Assembly: GCF_900115685.1 (NCBI RefSeq) | Contig: NZ_FOXJ01000002.1 | Location: forward strand, 744,001 to 808,000 | Direction: 5' to 3' | Length of the DNA: 64,000 nt | From: Variovorax sp. 770b2 | GTDB taxonomy: Bacteria > Pseudomonadota > Gammaproteobacteria > Burkholderiales > Burkholderiaceae_C | Shown here: positions 45,801 through 52,917 of the stretch, in pieces | Layout: every line of letters starts with the position of its first letter | Position numbering within the stretch: position 1 is the stretch's first letter | Made by a program: the position numbers and the translations under genes | The notes under the pieces: generated by a model | Databases searched by the model: none | What the model was told of the DNA's origin: nothing | Seen by the model: only the letters and a program-made list of their open reading frames with translations

Positions 45801-46485
45801 GGACCTGCGCCCGGTGACCGAGTTCTGCGCGCGAGCGATTGCGGGCCGCTACCCGTTCTCGCCCACCAGCAAGCGCGACGTGCTGCCCGAGGACTTCGGC
45901 CAGATGTTCGGCGCGGGCGGGTTGATGGACGACTTCTTCCAGAAGCGCCTGGCCGCACTGGTCGACACCAGCACGCGTCCGTGGCGCTACAAGCCCGTGG
46001 CCGAGCGCGGCGCGATCACCACGCAGGCACTGGCGCAGTTCGAGCGCGCCGCGCGCATCAAGGACATCTTCTTTCGCGCGGGTGGCCGCGGCCCCTCGAT
46101 GCGGCTGGATTTCAAGCCGGTGGAGATGGACGCGGGCATCACCCAGTTCATCCTGGACGTCGACGGCCAGCTCGTGAAGTACGCGCACGGCCCCGTGGTG
46201 CCGATGGCCGTGCAGTGGCCCGGCCCGAAGGGCAGCAACCAGGTGCGCATCCAGGTGAGCCCGCCGTCCACCACCGGCAGCTCGGGCTCGGCGGTCGATG
46301 GGCCGTGGGCGCTGTTCCGCGCGCTGGACGATGGGCAGCTCGAAGCGGGCGATGCACCCGAGAAGTTCTTCATCACCTTCCAGATCGGCGCGCGCAAGAC
46401 GCGCTTCGAGGTGACGACGAACAGCGTGCAGCATCCGATCCGGTTGCGCGAGCTGCGGGAGTTTTCTTGTCCGGAGGGGTTGTGA
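42886..46485 (+). CDS. tssM: T6SS membrane subunit TssM (IcmF)
   Basis: A 1199-residue IcmF/TssM, the large trans-envelope subunit. Two N-terminal membrane helices (about 5-30 and 49-66), a cytoplasmic GTPase-like domain with an intact Walker A, GAPGAGKTT (Lys153), and a third helix (about 464-482, GVTAMTLVTLGLLAGWGYS) before the long periplasmic part. The C-terminal beta-rich domain normally binds TssJ, but no tssJ gene is in the window. ATGA overlap with tssL and GTGA overlap with tagF indicate coupled translation. Confidence 0.96.
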   Translation: MIKKIFGFLFSPLLLTLLALIVVGLLIWWIGPLVKIGALAPLESEMVRAIVIGVIVLLVVLRVLWRRWRARRASQHLTDGLMKAPAAKTDAPVNGEQKILDTRFSEAVATLKQMRLHAAGKKPGWRDWMSISGGSYLYDLPWYVFIGAPGAGKTTALVNSGLSFPLAEKFGPGAIRGVGGTRNCDWWFTDEAVLIDTAGRYTTQDSHQSEDKSAWEGFLGLLKKARPRRPLNGVFLTVSVADLLSQGPEQRTQLAASIRARLLELDSKLTTRLPVYVLVTKSDLLYGFTDYFDDLGKEQRAQVFGFTLPADENVQTEEKGLSTAFHREFALLHNRVNDGLIPRMQRETDGTRRAAIFGFPAQFGSIGSLLSDLLDQVFTGSRFAQPPWVRGVYFTSGTQEGSPIDRVMGSLSRSFGIERAMLAPQKSSGRSYFLTSLLRDVVFPEQRLAGADVKLERRRHLLRMTGVTAMTLVTLGLLAGWGYSTWQNMNYLKSVEARAEPAQKTLANLPVQLQNLVEVAPVMQGVRDIWKTPDNRQGDEPLSMTLGLYQGDKLDAAARLAHQRALNDVFLPQIAKRIEDQLRTAQKDNLEYTYEALKSYLMLYQPEHFDPEALKAWITLDWARSLDRGIPEDQRLALEDQLDVLIAQGPPRSPLKMDENLVRSVRAVLASYPLEQRVFSRLKRQRATKDIPGFSVATAAGPSAPLVFERISGKPLTEGVPGMFTYDGYHKRFQNEVTVLTGLLAAEDPWVLGQDKSAADRLRDVAALGALTDRVRRLYLAEYVKQWEALLGDVRLIRATGLEKNIEAARILSGVSSPLANFLRAVVKETTLIPSDQPKDVVSKATATVASTRKGLEDLFGGDPNKPVATGKRIESIVDDRFEPLRRLVTAAAPGQPAPIDDALKLFNEVYVYLNAVDTAVKGRTSPPPGDVAGKLKADAGRLPEPVRSMVENLSQSGAAQAQVAERGNLSQDLRPVTEFCARAIAGRYPFSPTSKRDVLPEDFGQMFGAGGLMDDFFQKRLAALVDTSTRPWRYKPVAERGAITTQALAQFERAARIKDIFFRAGGRGPSMRLDFKPVEMDAGITQFILDVDGQLVKYAHGPVVPMAVQWPGPKGSNQVRIQVSPPSTTGSSGSAVDGPWALFRALDDGQLEAGDAPEKFFITFQIGARKTRFEVTTNSVQHPIRLRELREFSCPEGL

Positions 46486-47117
46486 GCCTGGCCTCTTCTT
46501 CCACTTGCATCTTCACCTCGGCTGAATTGCCCGGATGGTTCGGCAAGTTGCCGGGCATGGGGGACTTTGCGCACCGGCGGCTGCCCGAGTCGTTTCGCTC
46601 GGTGTGGGACCAGTGGCTGCAGCGGGGGATGGCGCGGCTGCGCGACCGGCATGCGGACTGGACCGCGCATTACCTCGAGGCGCCGATCTGGTGCTTTGCG
46701 CTGGGGCCGCAGGTGGCGGGGGAGCGGGGATGGATCGGGGTGCTGATGCCTTCCGTCGATGGCGTCGGACGGTACTTTCCGTTCACGCTGGCTGTCGAAC
46801 TGGCCGGCGATGTTTCCGATGCGCTTCAGGGCGAGGCGCTGGGCGCCGCGCTGCACTGGTGGGCGCTGGGAATCCAGGCTGCGCTCGAGGGGCTGGATGG
46901 CGATCTCGATGCGCTGCGCTTCGATGCCGTTCTTGGACGGCTGTTCGTCGCGGCTGCCGGCGATGCTGTCGTTGGCGTCGAGTCGCTGGAGCTGCCTGCT
47001 GCAGGGGCTTCGTTGTGGTTGGGCGATCCGGCTGTTGAAGGCGGGGTTCGAATGCTTGCGACCGGATTGCCACGCGATGCGCAGTTCGAGGCCTTGTTTC
47101 TCGGGGGTGGGGAATGA
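46482..47117 (+). CDS. tagF: T6SS-associated protein TagF
   Basis: A 211-residue TagF (ImpM). The family opening GWFGKLPGMGDFAHRRLP is clear, with FRSVWDQWLQRG and GWIGVLMPSVDGVGRYFPF after it. TagF blocks T6SS assembly post-translationally in Pseudomonas and acts alongside the threonine-phosphorylation pathway. The start is GTG 46482, overlapping the tssM stop, with GGAGG 6 bases before it. The codon choice at its 3' end is less GC3-biased than in tssM. Confidence 0.92.
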   Translation: MSLASSSTCIFTSAELPGWFGKLPGMGDFAHRRLPESFRSVWDQWLQRGMARLRDRHADWTAHYLEAPIWCFALGPQVAGERGWIGVLMPSVDGVGRYFPFTLAVELAGDVSDALQGEALGAALHWWALGIQAALEGLDGDLDALRFDAVLGRLFVAAAGDAVVGVESLELPAAGASLWLGDPAVEGGVRMLATGLPRDAQFEALFLGGGE

Positions 47118-47143
47118 CCTCCTTGCTTCCTTTCTTTTACCTG

Positions 47144-47178
47144 CTTTTCTTTGGCGACCCAAAGAAAAGCGGGTCGCC
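47144..47178. repeat. Hairpin repeat between tagF and ppkA-like gene
   Basis: CTTTTCTTTGG and CCAAAGAAAAG form an 11-bp stem around CGAC at 47144-47169. The overlapping GGCGACCC/GGGTCGCC (47153-47178) can form an alternative 8-bp stem, so the two are mutually exclusive. Similar CTTTTCTTTGG-CC repeats are, from memory, common between genes of Burkholderiales. Confidence 0.65.
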
Positions 47179-47244
47179 TGCCGGGGCGAGACCCGGCCTC
47201 GGAAAGCAAATTCAAAAAGGCGTTCAACCCGCAGGAGCAGGTCG

Positions 47245-49176
47245 ATGACCGACAACGCCCCCCCGCCGGAAGACGACCGCACGCGCGTCATGTCGCGCCC
47301 GGCACAGCCCACGGGCGGCGGCGACACCGCCGCAACCGTCATCAGCGCCGGCATCACGAGCCTGTCGAACGTCCCTGTCACCAGCCCGGCCGCAGGCACA
47401 CACGAAGCCGGCCTCCTCCCCGTAGGCAGCCGCCTCGCAGAATTCGAGATCACGAGGGTCATCGGCCAGGGCGGCTTCGGCGTCGTCTACGAAGCCTGGG
47501 ACCACGACCTCGAACGCGTCGTGGCCGTCAAGGAATACCTGCCGACCTCCCTGTCGACAAGACAGCAGGACGGCACCGTCGTTCCGCTCTCGGAGCGCCA
47601 CCGCGAAACCTTCGACCTGGGCATGCGCAGCTTCATCAACGAAGCACGCCTGCTCGCCCAGTTCGACCACCCCTCGCTCCTGAAGGTCTACAGGTTCTGG
47701 CAGGACCGCGGCACCACCTACATGGTGATGCCCTTCTACCGCGGCGACACGCTCAGGGAAGCATTGGTCGCGATTCCTGCAGGCGTGGACGAGTCATGGC
47801 TCATCCGCATCATGGACGGCGTGACCCAGGCATTGGGCGTGATGCACAACGCCAACTGCTACCACCGCGACATCGCGCCCGACAACATCATCCTGCTCGA
47901 AGGCTCCGGCCGCCCCGTGGTGCTCGACTTCGGCGCCGCGCGCCGCGTGATCACCGACAAGACGCAGGCGATCACCGTCATCCTGAAGCCCGGCTACGCG
48001 CCCATCGAGCAGTACGCCGAGATGCCCGACATGTCGCAGGGCGCGTGGACCGACGTCTACGCGCTCGCGGCGGTGATGCACGTGGCCGTGTGCGGCCGCG
48101 CGCCGCCGCCGTCGGTGGCACGGCTCCTGTCCGACAGCTACGTGCCGCTCGCGGGCAACGACATCCTGCGCCAGCGCTACAGCCTGAAGCTGCTGCAGGC
48201 GATCGATGCGGGCCTGGGCGTGCGGCCCGAGCAGCGGCCGCAGTCGATGGCCGAACTGCGCGCTGCGCTCGACCTGGAAGTCGGCCACAGCATTGCACCG
48301 ACGCCGCGCACGCAGCCGCCGTCGGGCGCGCGCACGGGCGCCAACAGCAGTTCCAACGCGAACGCGGCCACGGTCATCGGCGGCAGGAAAGCGCCGCCGC
48401 CGGCGCCCGCGCCCGGCGCCTCCGGCAGCGGCAAGGGCAAGGCGGTGGCCGCATTGGCCTCGGTGGCCGTCGTCGCGGCCATCGCCGGCGGTGGCTGGTG
48501 GTGGTACCAGGGCCGTACAGCCGGCATCGCGGGCACCGGCGGCGACGTCGCCGGCGGCCAGGGCAAGGCGACCGACATCACGACCGCGCCCCCACCACCG
48601 CAAGACATCAAGGTGACCACCGCGCCACCACCGCCGCCGCCGCCACCACCACCCCCTCCGGCGCCGCGCACGCCGCTCGAATCGCTGCAATCGCTCGCGG
48701 CGGGCGCCGCGCCCGGCTTCGAGGTCACGGCCACGGCGAAGAAGCCCGAGGTCAACATCGGCAAGGACAAGCTCGCCTTCGAGGTCCGCAGCAAGCGCGA
48801 CGGGTTCGTCTACGTGTTCCTCCTGTCCAGCGGCGGCGAGATGTTTCTCCTGTTCCCGAACCTGCTGGACAAGTACAACAAGATCACCGCCAACAGCGCG
48901 CTCGCGCTGCCGCGCGCCTCGTGGCCGATGGACGCGGGCGGCCCCGCCGGCACCAACCAGTTCGCCGTGCTCGTGAGCGAGCACGAGCGCGACTTCAGTG
49001 CTTCCGGCGTGCAGAACGACGGCGTGTTTCCGCAGTTCCCGCTGCCGGTGCTCTCGGCGCTCGAAGCCACGCGCGGCACCGGTGCGTCCCCGCTGCTGGG
49101 CAAGCCGACCTGCGCGCCCGGCGCCCCGTGCAACGACGTCTATGGCGTCGCGAATTTCAAAATCGTCGAGAAGTAA
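47245..49176 (+). CDS. PpkA-like membrane serine/threonine kinase with DUF4384-like domain
   Basis: A 643-residue kinase. The N-terminal kinase domain (about 65-350) is complete: Gly-loop VIGQGGFGVVYEAW (about 72-85), Lys96 (AVKEYL), catalytic Asp209 (YHRDIAPDN) and Asp228 (LDFGAAR). A Ser/Pro-rich linker, one membrane helix (about 399-417) and a run of 12 Pro follow. The C-terminal domain (about 500-640; DGFVYVFLLSSGGEMFLLFP) looks like DUF4384. By analogy with PpkA it phosphorylates a T6SS regulator such as Fha or a TssL; neither fha nor the phosphatase pppA is in the window. AGGAG lies 7 bases before ATG 47245. Confidence 0.88.
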   Translation: MTDNAPPPEDDRTRVMSRPAQPTGGGDTAATVISAGITSLSNVPVTSPAAGTHEAGLLPVGSRLAEFEITRVIGQGGFGVVYEAWDHDLERVVAVKEYLPTSLSTRQQDGTVVPLSERHRETFDLGMRSFINEARLLAQFDHPSLLKVYRFWQDRGTTYMVMPFYRGDTLREALVAIPAGVDESWLIRIMDGVTQALGVMHNANCYHRDIAPDNIILLEGSGRPVVLDFGAARRVITDKTQAITVILKPGYAPIEQYAEMPDMSQGAWTDVYALAAVMHVAVCGRAPPPSVARLLSDSYVPLAGNDILRQRYSLKLLQAIDAGLGVRPEQRPQSMAELRAALDLEVGHSIAPTPRTQPPSGARTGANSSSNANAATVIGGRKAPPPAPAPGASGSGKGKAVAALASVAVVAAIAGGGWWWYQGRTAGIAGTGGDVAGGQGKATDITTAPPPPQDIKVTTAPPPPPPPPPPPPAPRTPLESLQSLAAGAAPGFEVTATAKKPEVNIGKDKLAFEVRSKRDGFVYVFLLSSGGEMFLLFPNLLDKYNKITANSALALPRASWPMDAGGPAGTNQFAVLVSEHERDFSASGVQNDGVFPQFPLPVLSALEATRGTGASPLLGKPTCAPGAPCNDVYGVANFKIVEK

Positions 49177-49192
49177 TCGTCTGTAGAGCGTT

Positions 49193-49219
49193 GGCCCATC
49201 GGCTCGATGGCCGCTTTTT
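49193..49219 (+). terminator. Possible weak terminator or attenuator
   Basis: GGCC-C-ATCG pairs with CGATGGCC (one bulged C) and is followed, after GC, by five T residues. It lies between the kinase gene and the mltA-like gene, so it may reduce read-through into the second half of the locus. Confidence 0.4.
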
Positions 49220-49237
49220 CCGGACAAGGAGACTTTC

Positions 49238-50821
49238 ATGCATACCTCACAGTCGCCGCGCTTCACCACCACGCTGCTTCGCTGGGCCGCCTTCGCGGCC
49301 GTCGCGTCGCTGGCGGGCTGCGCCAACACGCCGCCCACCGCGACCGCCGACACGACGGCCGCCACCGACACCTCGTCGAGCGCCAGCGCGCGCCCGGCCT
49401 CGACCGGCGCGAGCGTGGCCGGCCAGGCGCGCACCTTCTCGACCCAGCTGGCCACCTACACCGCGGTGAGCTTCGATGCGATGCCGGGCTGGTCGCGCGA
49501 CGATTTCTCCGAGACCTGGCCCGCGTTCCTGGGCAGCTGCAAGGTGCTCACCGGCCGCGGCGCCGAGTGGAAAGAGGTGTGCGACCGCGCTGCCAAGGTC
49601 GATGGCAAGAACAGGAACGCCATCCGCGGCTTCTTCGAGAGCGAGTTCTCGGCCTACCAGATCCGCGACGACGACCGCAAGCCCGACGGCGTGGTCACCG
49701 GCTACTTCGAGCCCGAGATCGCGGGCAGCCGCACCTACGGCGCGCCCTTCATCTACCCCGTGTACGGCCAGCCCGAGGACATGTTGTTCGCCGACGCGCG
49801 CAAGCTCCCGGCCGGCAGCGGCACGGTGGCCGCGAAGGTCGAGGGCCGCAACGTGGTTGTGCAGACGGGCCTGAGCACGCGCGACATGGGCGCCCCCGGC
49901 CTCTATGCGCTGGACCTCTCGGCGATCACCCGCGACACGCTCGATCGCAAGGTGCGCATGCGCATCGAGGGCAAGCAGCTGCTGCCGTACTACACCCGCG
50001 AAGAAATCGAGACCAAGGGCGCGCCCAACGCCAAGGTGCTGGCCTTCGTGAGCAGCGCCACCGCGCTCTACGAAATGCAGATCCAGGGCTCGGGGCGCAT
50101 CAAGCTGGCCAACGGCGACACCATCCGCGTGGCCTACGCCGAGCAGAACGGCCAGCCCTTCCGTCCCACCATCGCGCAGGCGGCCAATGGCAAGCCGCGC
50201 AGCGCGGTGAAGGTGCGCGGCTCGTCGATCGAGCTGCAGCTGGACGACGGCGACGACGACGATGTCGGCAGCGTCGACAGCAGCGTCATCCGCACGCGCG
50301 GCTTCACGCTCGCGCGGCCCACCGCCAGCGGCGCGGTCGTGGTGCCGGGGCGCCGGACGGCCGGCGCGGTGGCGGGCTCGGGCATCAAGGACCCGAGCTA
50401 CGTGTTCTTCAAGGAATCGACCTCGCCCGTGGGCGGTCCGGTCGGCGCGTTCGGCGTGCCGCTGTCGGCGGGGCGCTCCATTGCGGTCGATCCGCGCAGC
50501 ACGCCGCTCGGCTATCCGGTGTTCGTCTCGACCCGCACGCCCGGCAGCGGCGCGCCGATGCAGCGCCTGACCATCGCGCAGGACACCGGCGGCGCGATCC
50601 GCGGTGCGGTGCGCGCCGACTATTTCTTCGGCAACGGCCAGGCGGCCGCGACCAACGCACGCCGCATGAAGGAACGCGGCCAGCTGTGGATTCTTCTGCC
50701 GCGCGGCCTGGCCGTCGCGCAGGCCGCGGTCTCGTCGGCGATCCGCACGCGCGGGGGCCCGGTGGGCGCGGGCCTGGCGCAATGCCTGGTGCCGAGCGAA
50801 GGCGTCTGCGTGGATGACTGA
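49238..50821 (+). CDS. MltA-family lytic transglycosylase lipoprotein with an insert
   Basis: A 527-residue outer-membrane lipoprotein that would cut peptidoglycan glycan strands. Lipobox SLAGC places the acylated Cys at 28, followed by a Thr/Ser/Ala-rich spacer. The MltA domain has VVTGYFEPEIAGSRTYGAPF, YEMQIQGSGRIKL and PSYVFFKE; the 3D domain has IAQDTGGAIRGAVRADYFFG, with Asp461 at the position of the E. coli catalytic Asp. Where MltA usually has a short helical stretch, this protein carries about 60 disordered residues (around 320-385, including DDGDDDD). In T6SS loci such enzymes open the cell wall for the apparatus (inference). Confidence 0.9.
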   Translation: MHTSQSPRFTTTLLRWAAFAAVASLAGCANTPPTATADTTAATDTSSSASARPASTGASVAGQARTFSTQLATYTAVSFDAMPGWSRDDFSETWPAFLGSCKVLTGRGAEWKEVCDRAAKVDGKNRNAIRGFFESEFSAYQIRDDDRKPDGVVTGYFEPEIAGSRTYGAPFIYPVYGQPEDMLFADARKLPAGSGTVAAKVEGRNVVVQTGLSTRDMGAPGLYALDLSAITRDTLDRKVRMRIEGKQLLPYYTREEIETKGAPNAKVLAFVSSATALYEMQIQGSGRIKLANGDTIRVAYAEQNGQPFRPTIAQAANGKPRSAVKVRGSSIELQLDDGDDDDVGSVDSSVIRTRGFTLARPTASGAVVVPGRRTAGAVAGSGIKDPSYVFFKESTSPVGGPVGAFGVPLSAGRSIAVDPRSTPLGYPVFVSTRTPGSGAPMQRLTIAQDTGGAIRGAVRADYFFGNGQAAATNARRMKERGQLWILLPRGLAVAQAAVSSAIRTRGGPVGAGLAQCLVPSEGVCVDD

Positions 50822-50850
50822 TCTGGCCTTGACCTGGCGCTTGTCCCTTC

Positions 50851-51600
50851 ATGCAGGAAACCCTCTCGTCCGCGGAAAGCACTGAACTCGTCCGCCTCTG
50901 GCGGCGCAGGCAGACGCTGTCCTCGAACGACATGGGCAGCATGTACCGCATCGTGGGCGATGCGCTCGTGGCCTGCAATCCGCCCGAGCTGCAAGTCCTG
51001 GGGGAAGGCCGGCAAGAGCTCGTCGCGCAATTCATCTATGTGAAGGTGCTGCGGCTGGATGCCGATCCCGATGAGGCCGACGAGCGTGCGAGCCACAGCG
51101 CGCCTTCCACCGCTTTCGCGCTGTGCGCGTACTTCCGGCGCTACCTGATCGACTGCACGCGGGCCAGCTCGTTCCGCCGCAAGGTCTCCATCGGCGACCA
51201 GATCACCGAGGCCCAGCTGGAGGACGAGATCGGCGCCGGCGACGACCTCGACGGGTGCCTCGCCGAACACGGCCTGAGCGCCCAGGCGGTGCAGCTGGCC
51301 GCGCGCGCCTTCATCGCCGAGCTGCCCGAGCCCGAGCGCATCCTCCTGTGCGAGGGCTTCGGCAAGGAGGCCGAGGGCGGGCTCTCGGGCATCGCCTCGC
51401 GCCACGCCATCGCCTCCTACCACTACCGCGCGGGGCGCCTGGGCCTGGTGCACAAGCGCGAGGGCCTGACCGCCGACTACGCCAAGACCCGGCTGGGCGG
51501 CTGGATCCAGCAGACCCTGGGCATCGCCATCGAGACGGAAAACATGGCAGCGATCCTGCAGGTTTTCAAAATCCTCGGTGCTGAAGCGTCTTATGCCTGA
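50851..51600 (+). CDS. Sigma-factor-like regulatory protein
   Basis: A 249-residue protein without a confident family. Two parts resemble a sigma-70-type ECF factor: a region-2-like helical part (about 55-112, LCAYFRRYLIDCTRASSFRRK) and a region-4-like helix-turn-helix (about 150-203, FIAELPEPERILLCEGFG then IASRHAIASYHYRAGRLGLV). An acidic linker (about 115-138) sits between them. It starts 29 bp after the mltA-like stop and overlaps the next gene, which codes for a single-pass membrane protein; this is how sigma/anti-sigma pairs are usually arranged. A role in controlling the locus is inferred. Confidence 0.55.
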   Translation: MQETLSSAESTELVRLWRRRQTLSSNDMGSMYRIVGDALVACNPPELQVLGEGRQELVAQFIYVKVLRLDADPDEADERASHSAPSTAFALCAYFRRYLIDCTRASSFRRKVSIGDQITEAQLEDEIGAGDDLDGCLAEHGLSAQAVQLAARAFIAELPEPERILLCEGFGKEAEGGLSGIASRHAIASYHYRAGRLGLVHKREGLTADYAKTRLGGWIQQTLGIAIETENMAAILQVFKILGAEASYA

Positions 51601-52792
51601 AGACATAGCCATTCAGGAACAGACCGCCATGAACACCGAACTCTGGCCCCCGCTCAGCGTGATCCGCAACGCGTTCGAAACCGGCAGCGCCGCCGTGCCC
51701 GACGCGGGCGCCGGCGTGGCCACGGTGGCCATGCCGGGTGCCGCGCCCCAAACGACGTCGCACGCTGCACCGGTGCCGACGCCCGCGCTGCACGACCTGC
51801 TGCTTCCCCTCACCGAATTGGCCCGGCGCCGCGAGGCTGTCGCCCAGCGCGCCTTTCCCGCACGCTGGGCGCCGGGCCGCCTCGTCAGCGTGGTGCACGA
51901 AGGGCGGTTGCTCGGCGTGCTGCTGGACCGTTGCATCCAGGGCGATCTCTGGCAAGGCTGGATGGCCGCGGGCGAGGCCGATTGGGCAGGTGCCTTTGAC
52001 GTGCTGCTCGAACCCGACGACGAACCCTTCGAGCCGGCGTTCGGTCTCATCCAGGCCTGGAACGTGCTGACGCTCGAACCCAGCCCGCAGCTGTGCGCGC
52101 GCGTGCTCGGCGAGGTCTCGGCCACGCGGCTCGCGGCGATCCGCGCGGTGCACGACGAATGGGCCGCGCAGAAGGTGCTGTCCATCGCGCCCGCGCCCGG
52201 CCGCATCGCGCTGCGCACCGTGGGCGGCGTGTTCTCGGTGCTGTCCGGAACGCCGCTCGGCGCGCAGGACCCGCGCGCCGATTACCAGGCGCTGTACCGC
52301 ACCGTCGGCCTGCAGCTGGGCTCGGCGCCGACGCAGTCGGCCAAGGCGGCACCCGCTGCGTCCGCGTCCCCGCGCGCCGCCCGACCGCAGGCGCGGCCCG
52401 AGGGCGGCTGGTGGGGCAGCATCCGCCGCTGGTTCGGCGCCGATGGATGGATGCGGCCCGCGTTCGCGGTGCTCGCCCTGTGCGTGGTCGTGCAGAACGT
52501 CGGCCTCCTCGGCGGGCGCGGATCGCAAGAGGACGACGTGCGTTTCCGCAACGTGCCCACCGCGCCCGATGCGCGTGCGGCGGCGCAGCCGAACCTGGTC
52601 GTGCGCTGGAAGGACGGCGTGCGCATCGACGAGGCCGATCGCCTGTTGCGCACGATGTCGGCCGAAGTGGTCGGCGGGCCGGGCACGAACGGCGTCTGGC
52701 GCTTGCACGTGGACGATCCGGTCGGCGGCCTGTCGTTGCTCGCGGCCTCGCCGCTGGTCGAATCGGCGGGGCCGGCCCCGGAGCGGCCATGA
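51593..52792 (+). CDS. Single-pass membrane protein, possible anti-sigma factor
   Basis: A 399-residue protein that I do not place in a named family. It has a cytoplasmic N-terminal part (about 1-285) with an Ala/Pro linker, one membrane helix (about 288-306, PAFAVLALCVVVQNVGLLGG) and a C-terminal periplasmic domain. The end (PNLVVRWKDGVRIDEADRLL, SAEVVGGPGTNGVWRLHV, SPLVES) resembles inhibitor-I9-like domains found in some anti-sigma factors and protease propeptides. The start is uncertain: ATG 51593 overlaps the upstream stop; GTG 51578 and ATG 51629 are options. With the upstream sigma-like gene it may form a membrane-tethered switch. Confidence 0.5.
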   Translation: MPEDIAIQEQTAMNTELWPPLSVIRNAFETGSAAVPDAGAGVATVAMPGAAPQTTSHAAPVPTPALHDLLLPLTELARRREAVAQRAFPARWAPGRLVSVVHEGRLLGVLLDRCIQGDLWQGWMAAGEADWAGAFDVLLEPDDEPFEPAFGLIQAWNVLTLEPSPQLCARVLGEVSATRLAAIRAVHDEWAAQKVLSIAPAPGRIALRTVGGVFSVLSGTPLGAQDPRADYQALYRTVGLQLGSAPTQSAKAAPAASASPRAARPQARPEGGWWGSIRRWFGADGWMRPAFAVLALCVVVQNVGLLGGRGSQEDDVRFRNVPTAPDARAAAQPNLVVRWKDGVRIDEADRLLRTMSAEVVGGPGTNGVWRLHVDDPVGGLSLLAASPLVESAGPAPERP

Positions 52793-52814
52793 CATCGGCC
52801 GTGTCGCTTTCTTT

Positions 52815-52915
52815 CTCCCTCCCCTTCCGGGGGAGGGCCGCGGTGGGGGCACGCGGCGCATCCATCGGGCGCTTTGCCTGCCCCCATCCCCGCCTTCCCC
52901 CAAAGGGGGAAGGAG
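52815..52915. repeat. Long imperfect inverted repeat covering the ribosome site of the caspase gene
   Basis: Arm 52815-52850 (C-rich, then CCGGGGGAGGGC) and arm 52880-52915 are imperfect reverse complements of about 36 bases. The right arm contains the AGGAG ribosome site (52911-52915) of the caspase-like gene, whose ATG is at 52918, and the left arm's CTCCC can pair with it. It may therefore shut translation in a folded mRNA. Confidence 0.65.
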
Positions 52916-52917
52916 CC

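Noticed and set aside
42634..46434. 1266-codon open frame on the minus strand opposite tssM
   Set aside because: It is rich in Arg/Ala/His/Gly without any family motif and is the shadow of a clear tssM gene in GC-rich DNA.
48610..48660. CCACCGCCG tract as a recombination or phase-variation repeat
   Set aside because: It encodes the poly-proline linker of the kinase with mixed codons, so it is not a clean slippage tract.
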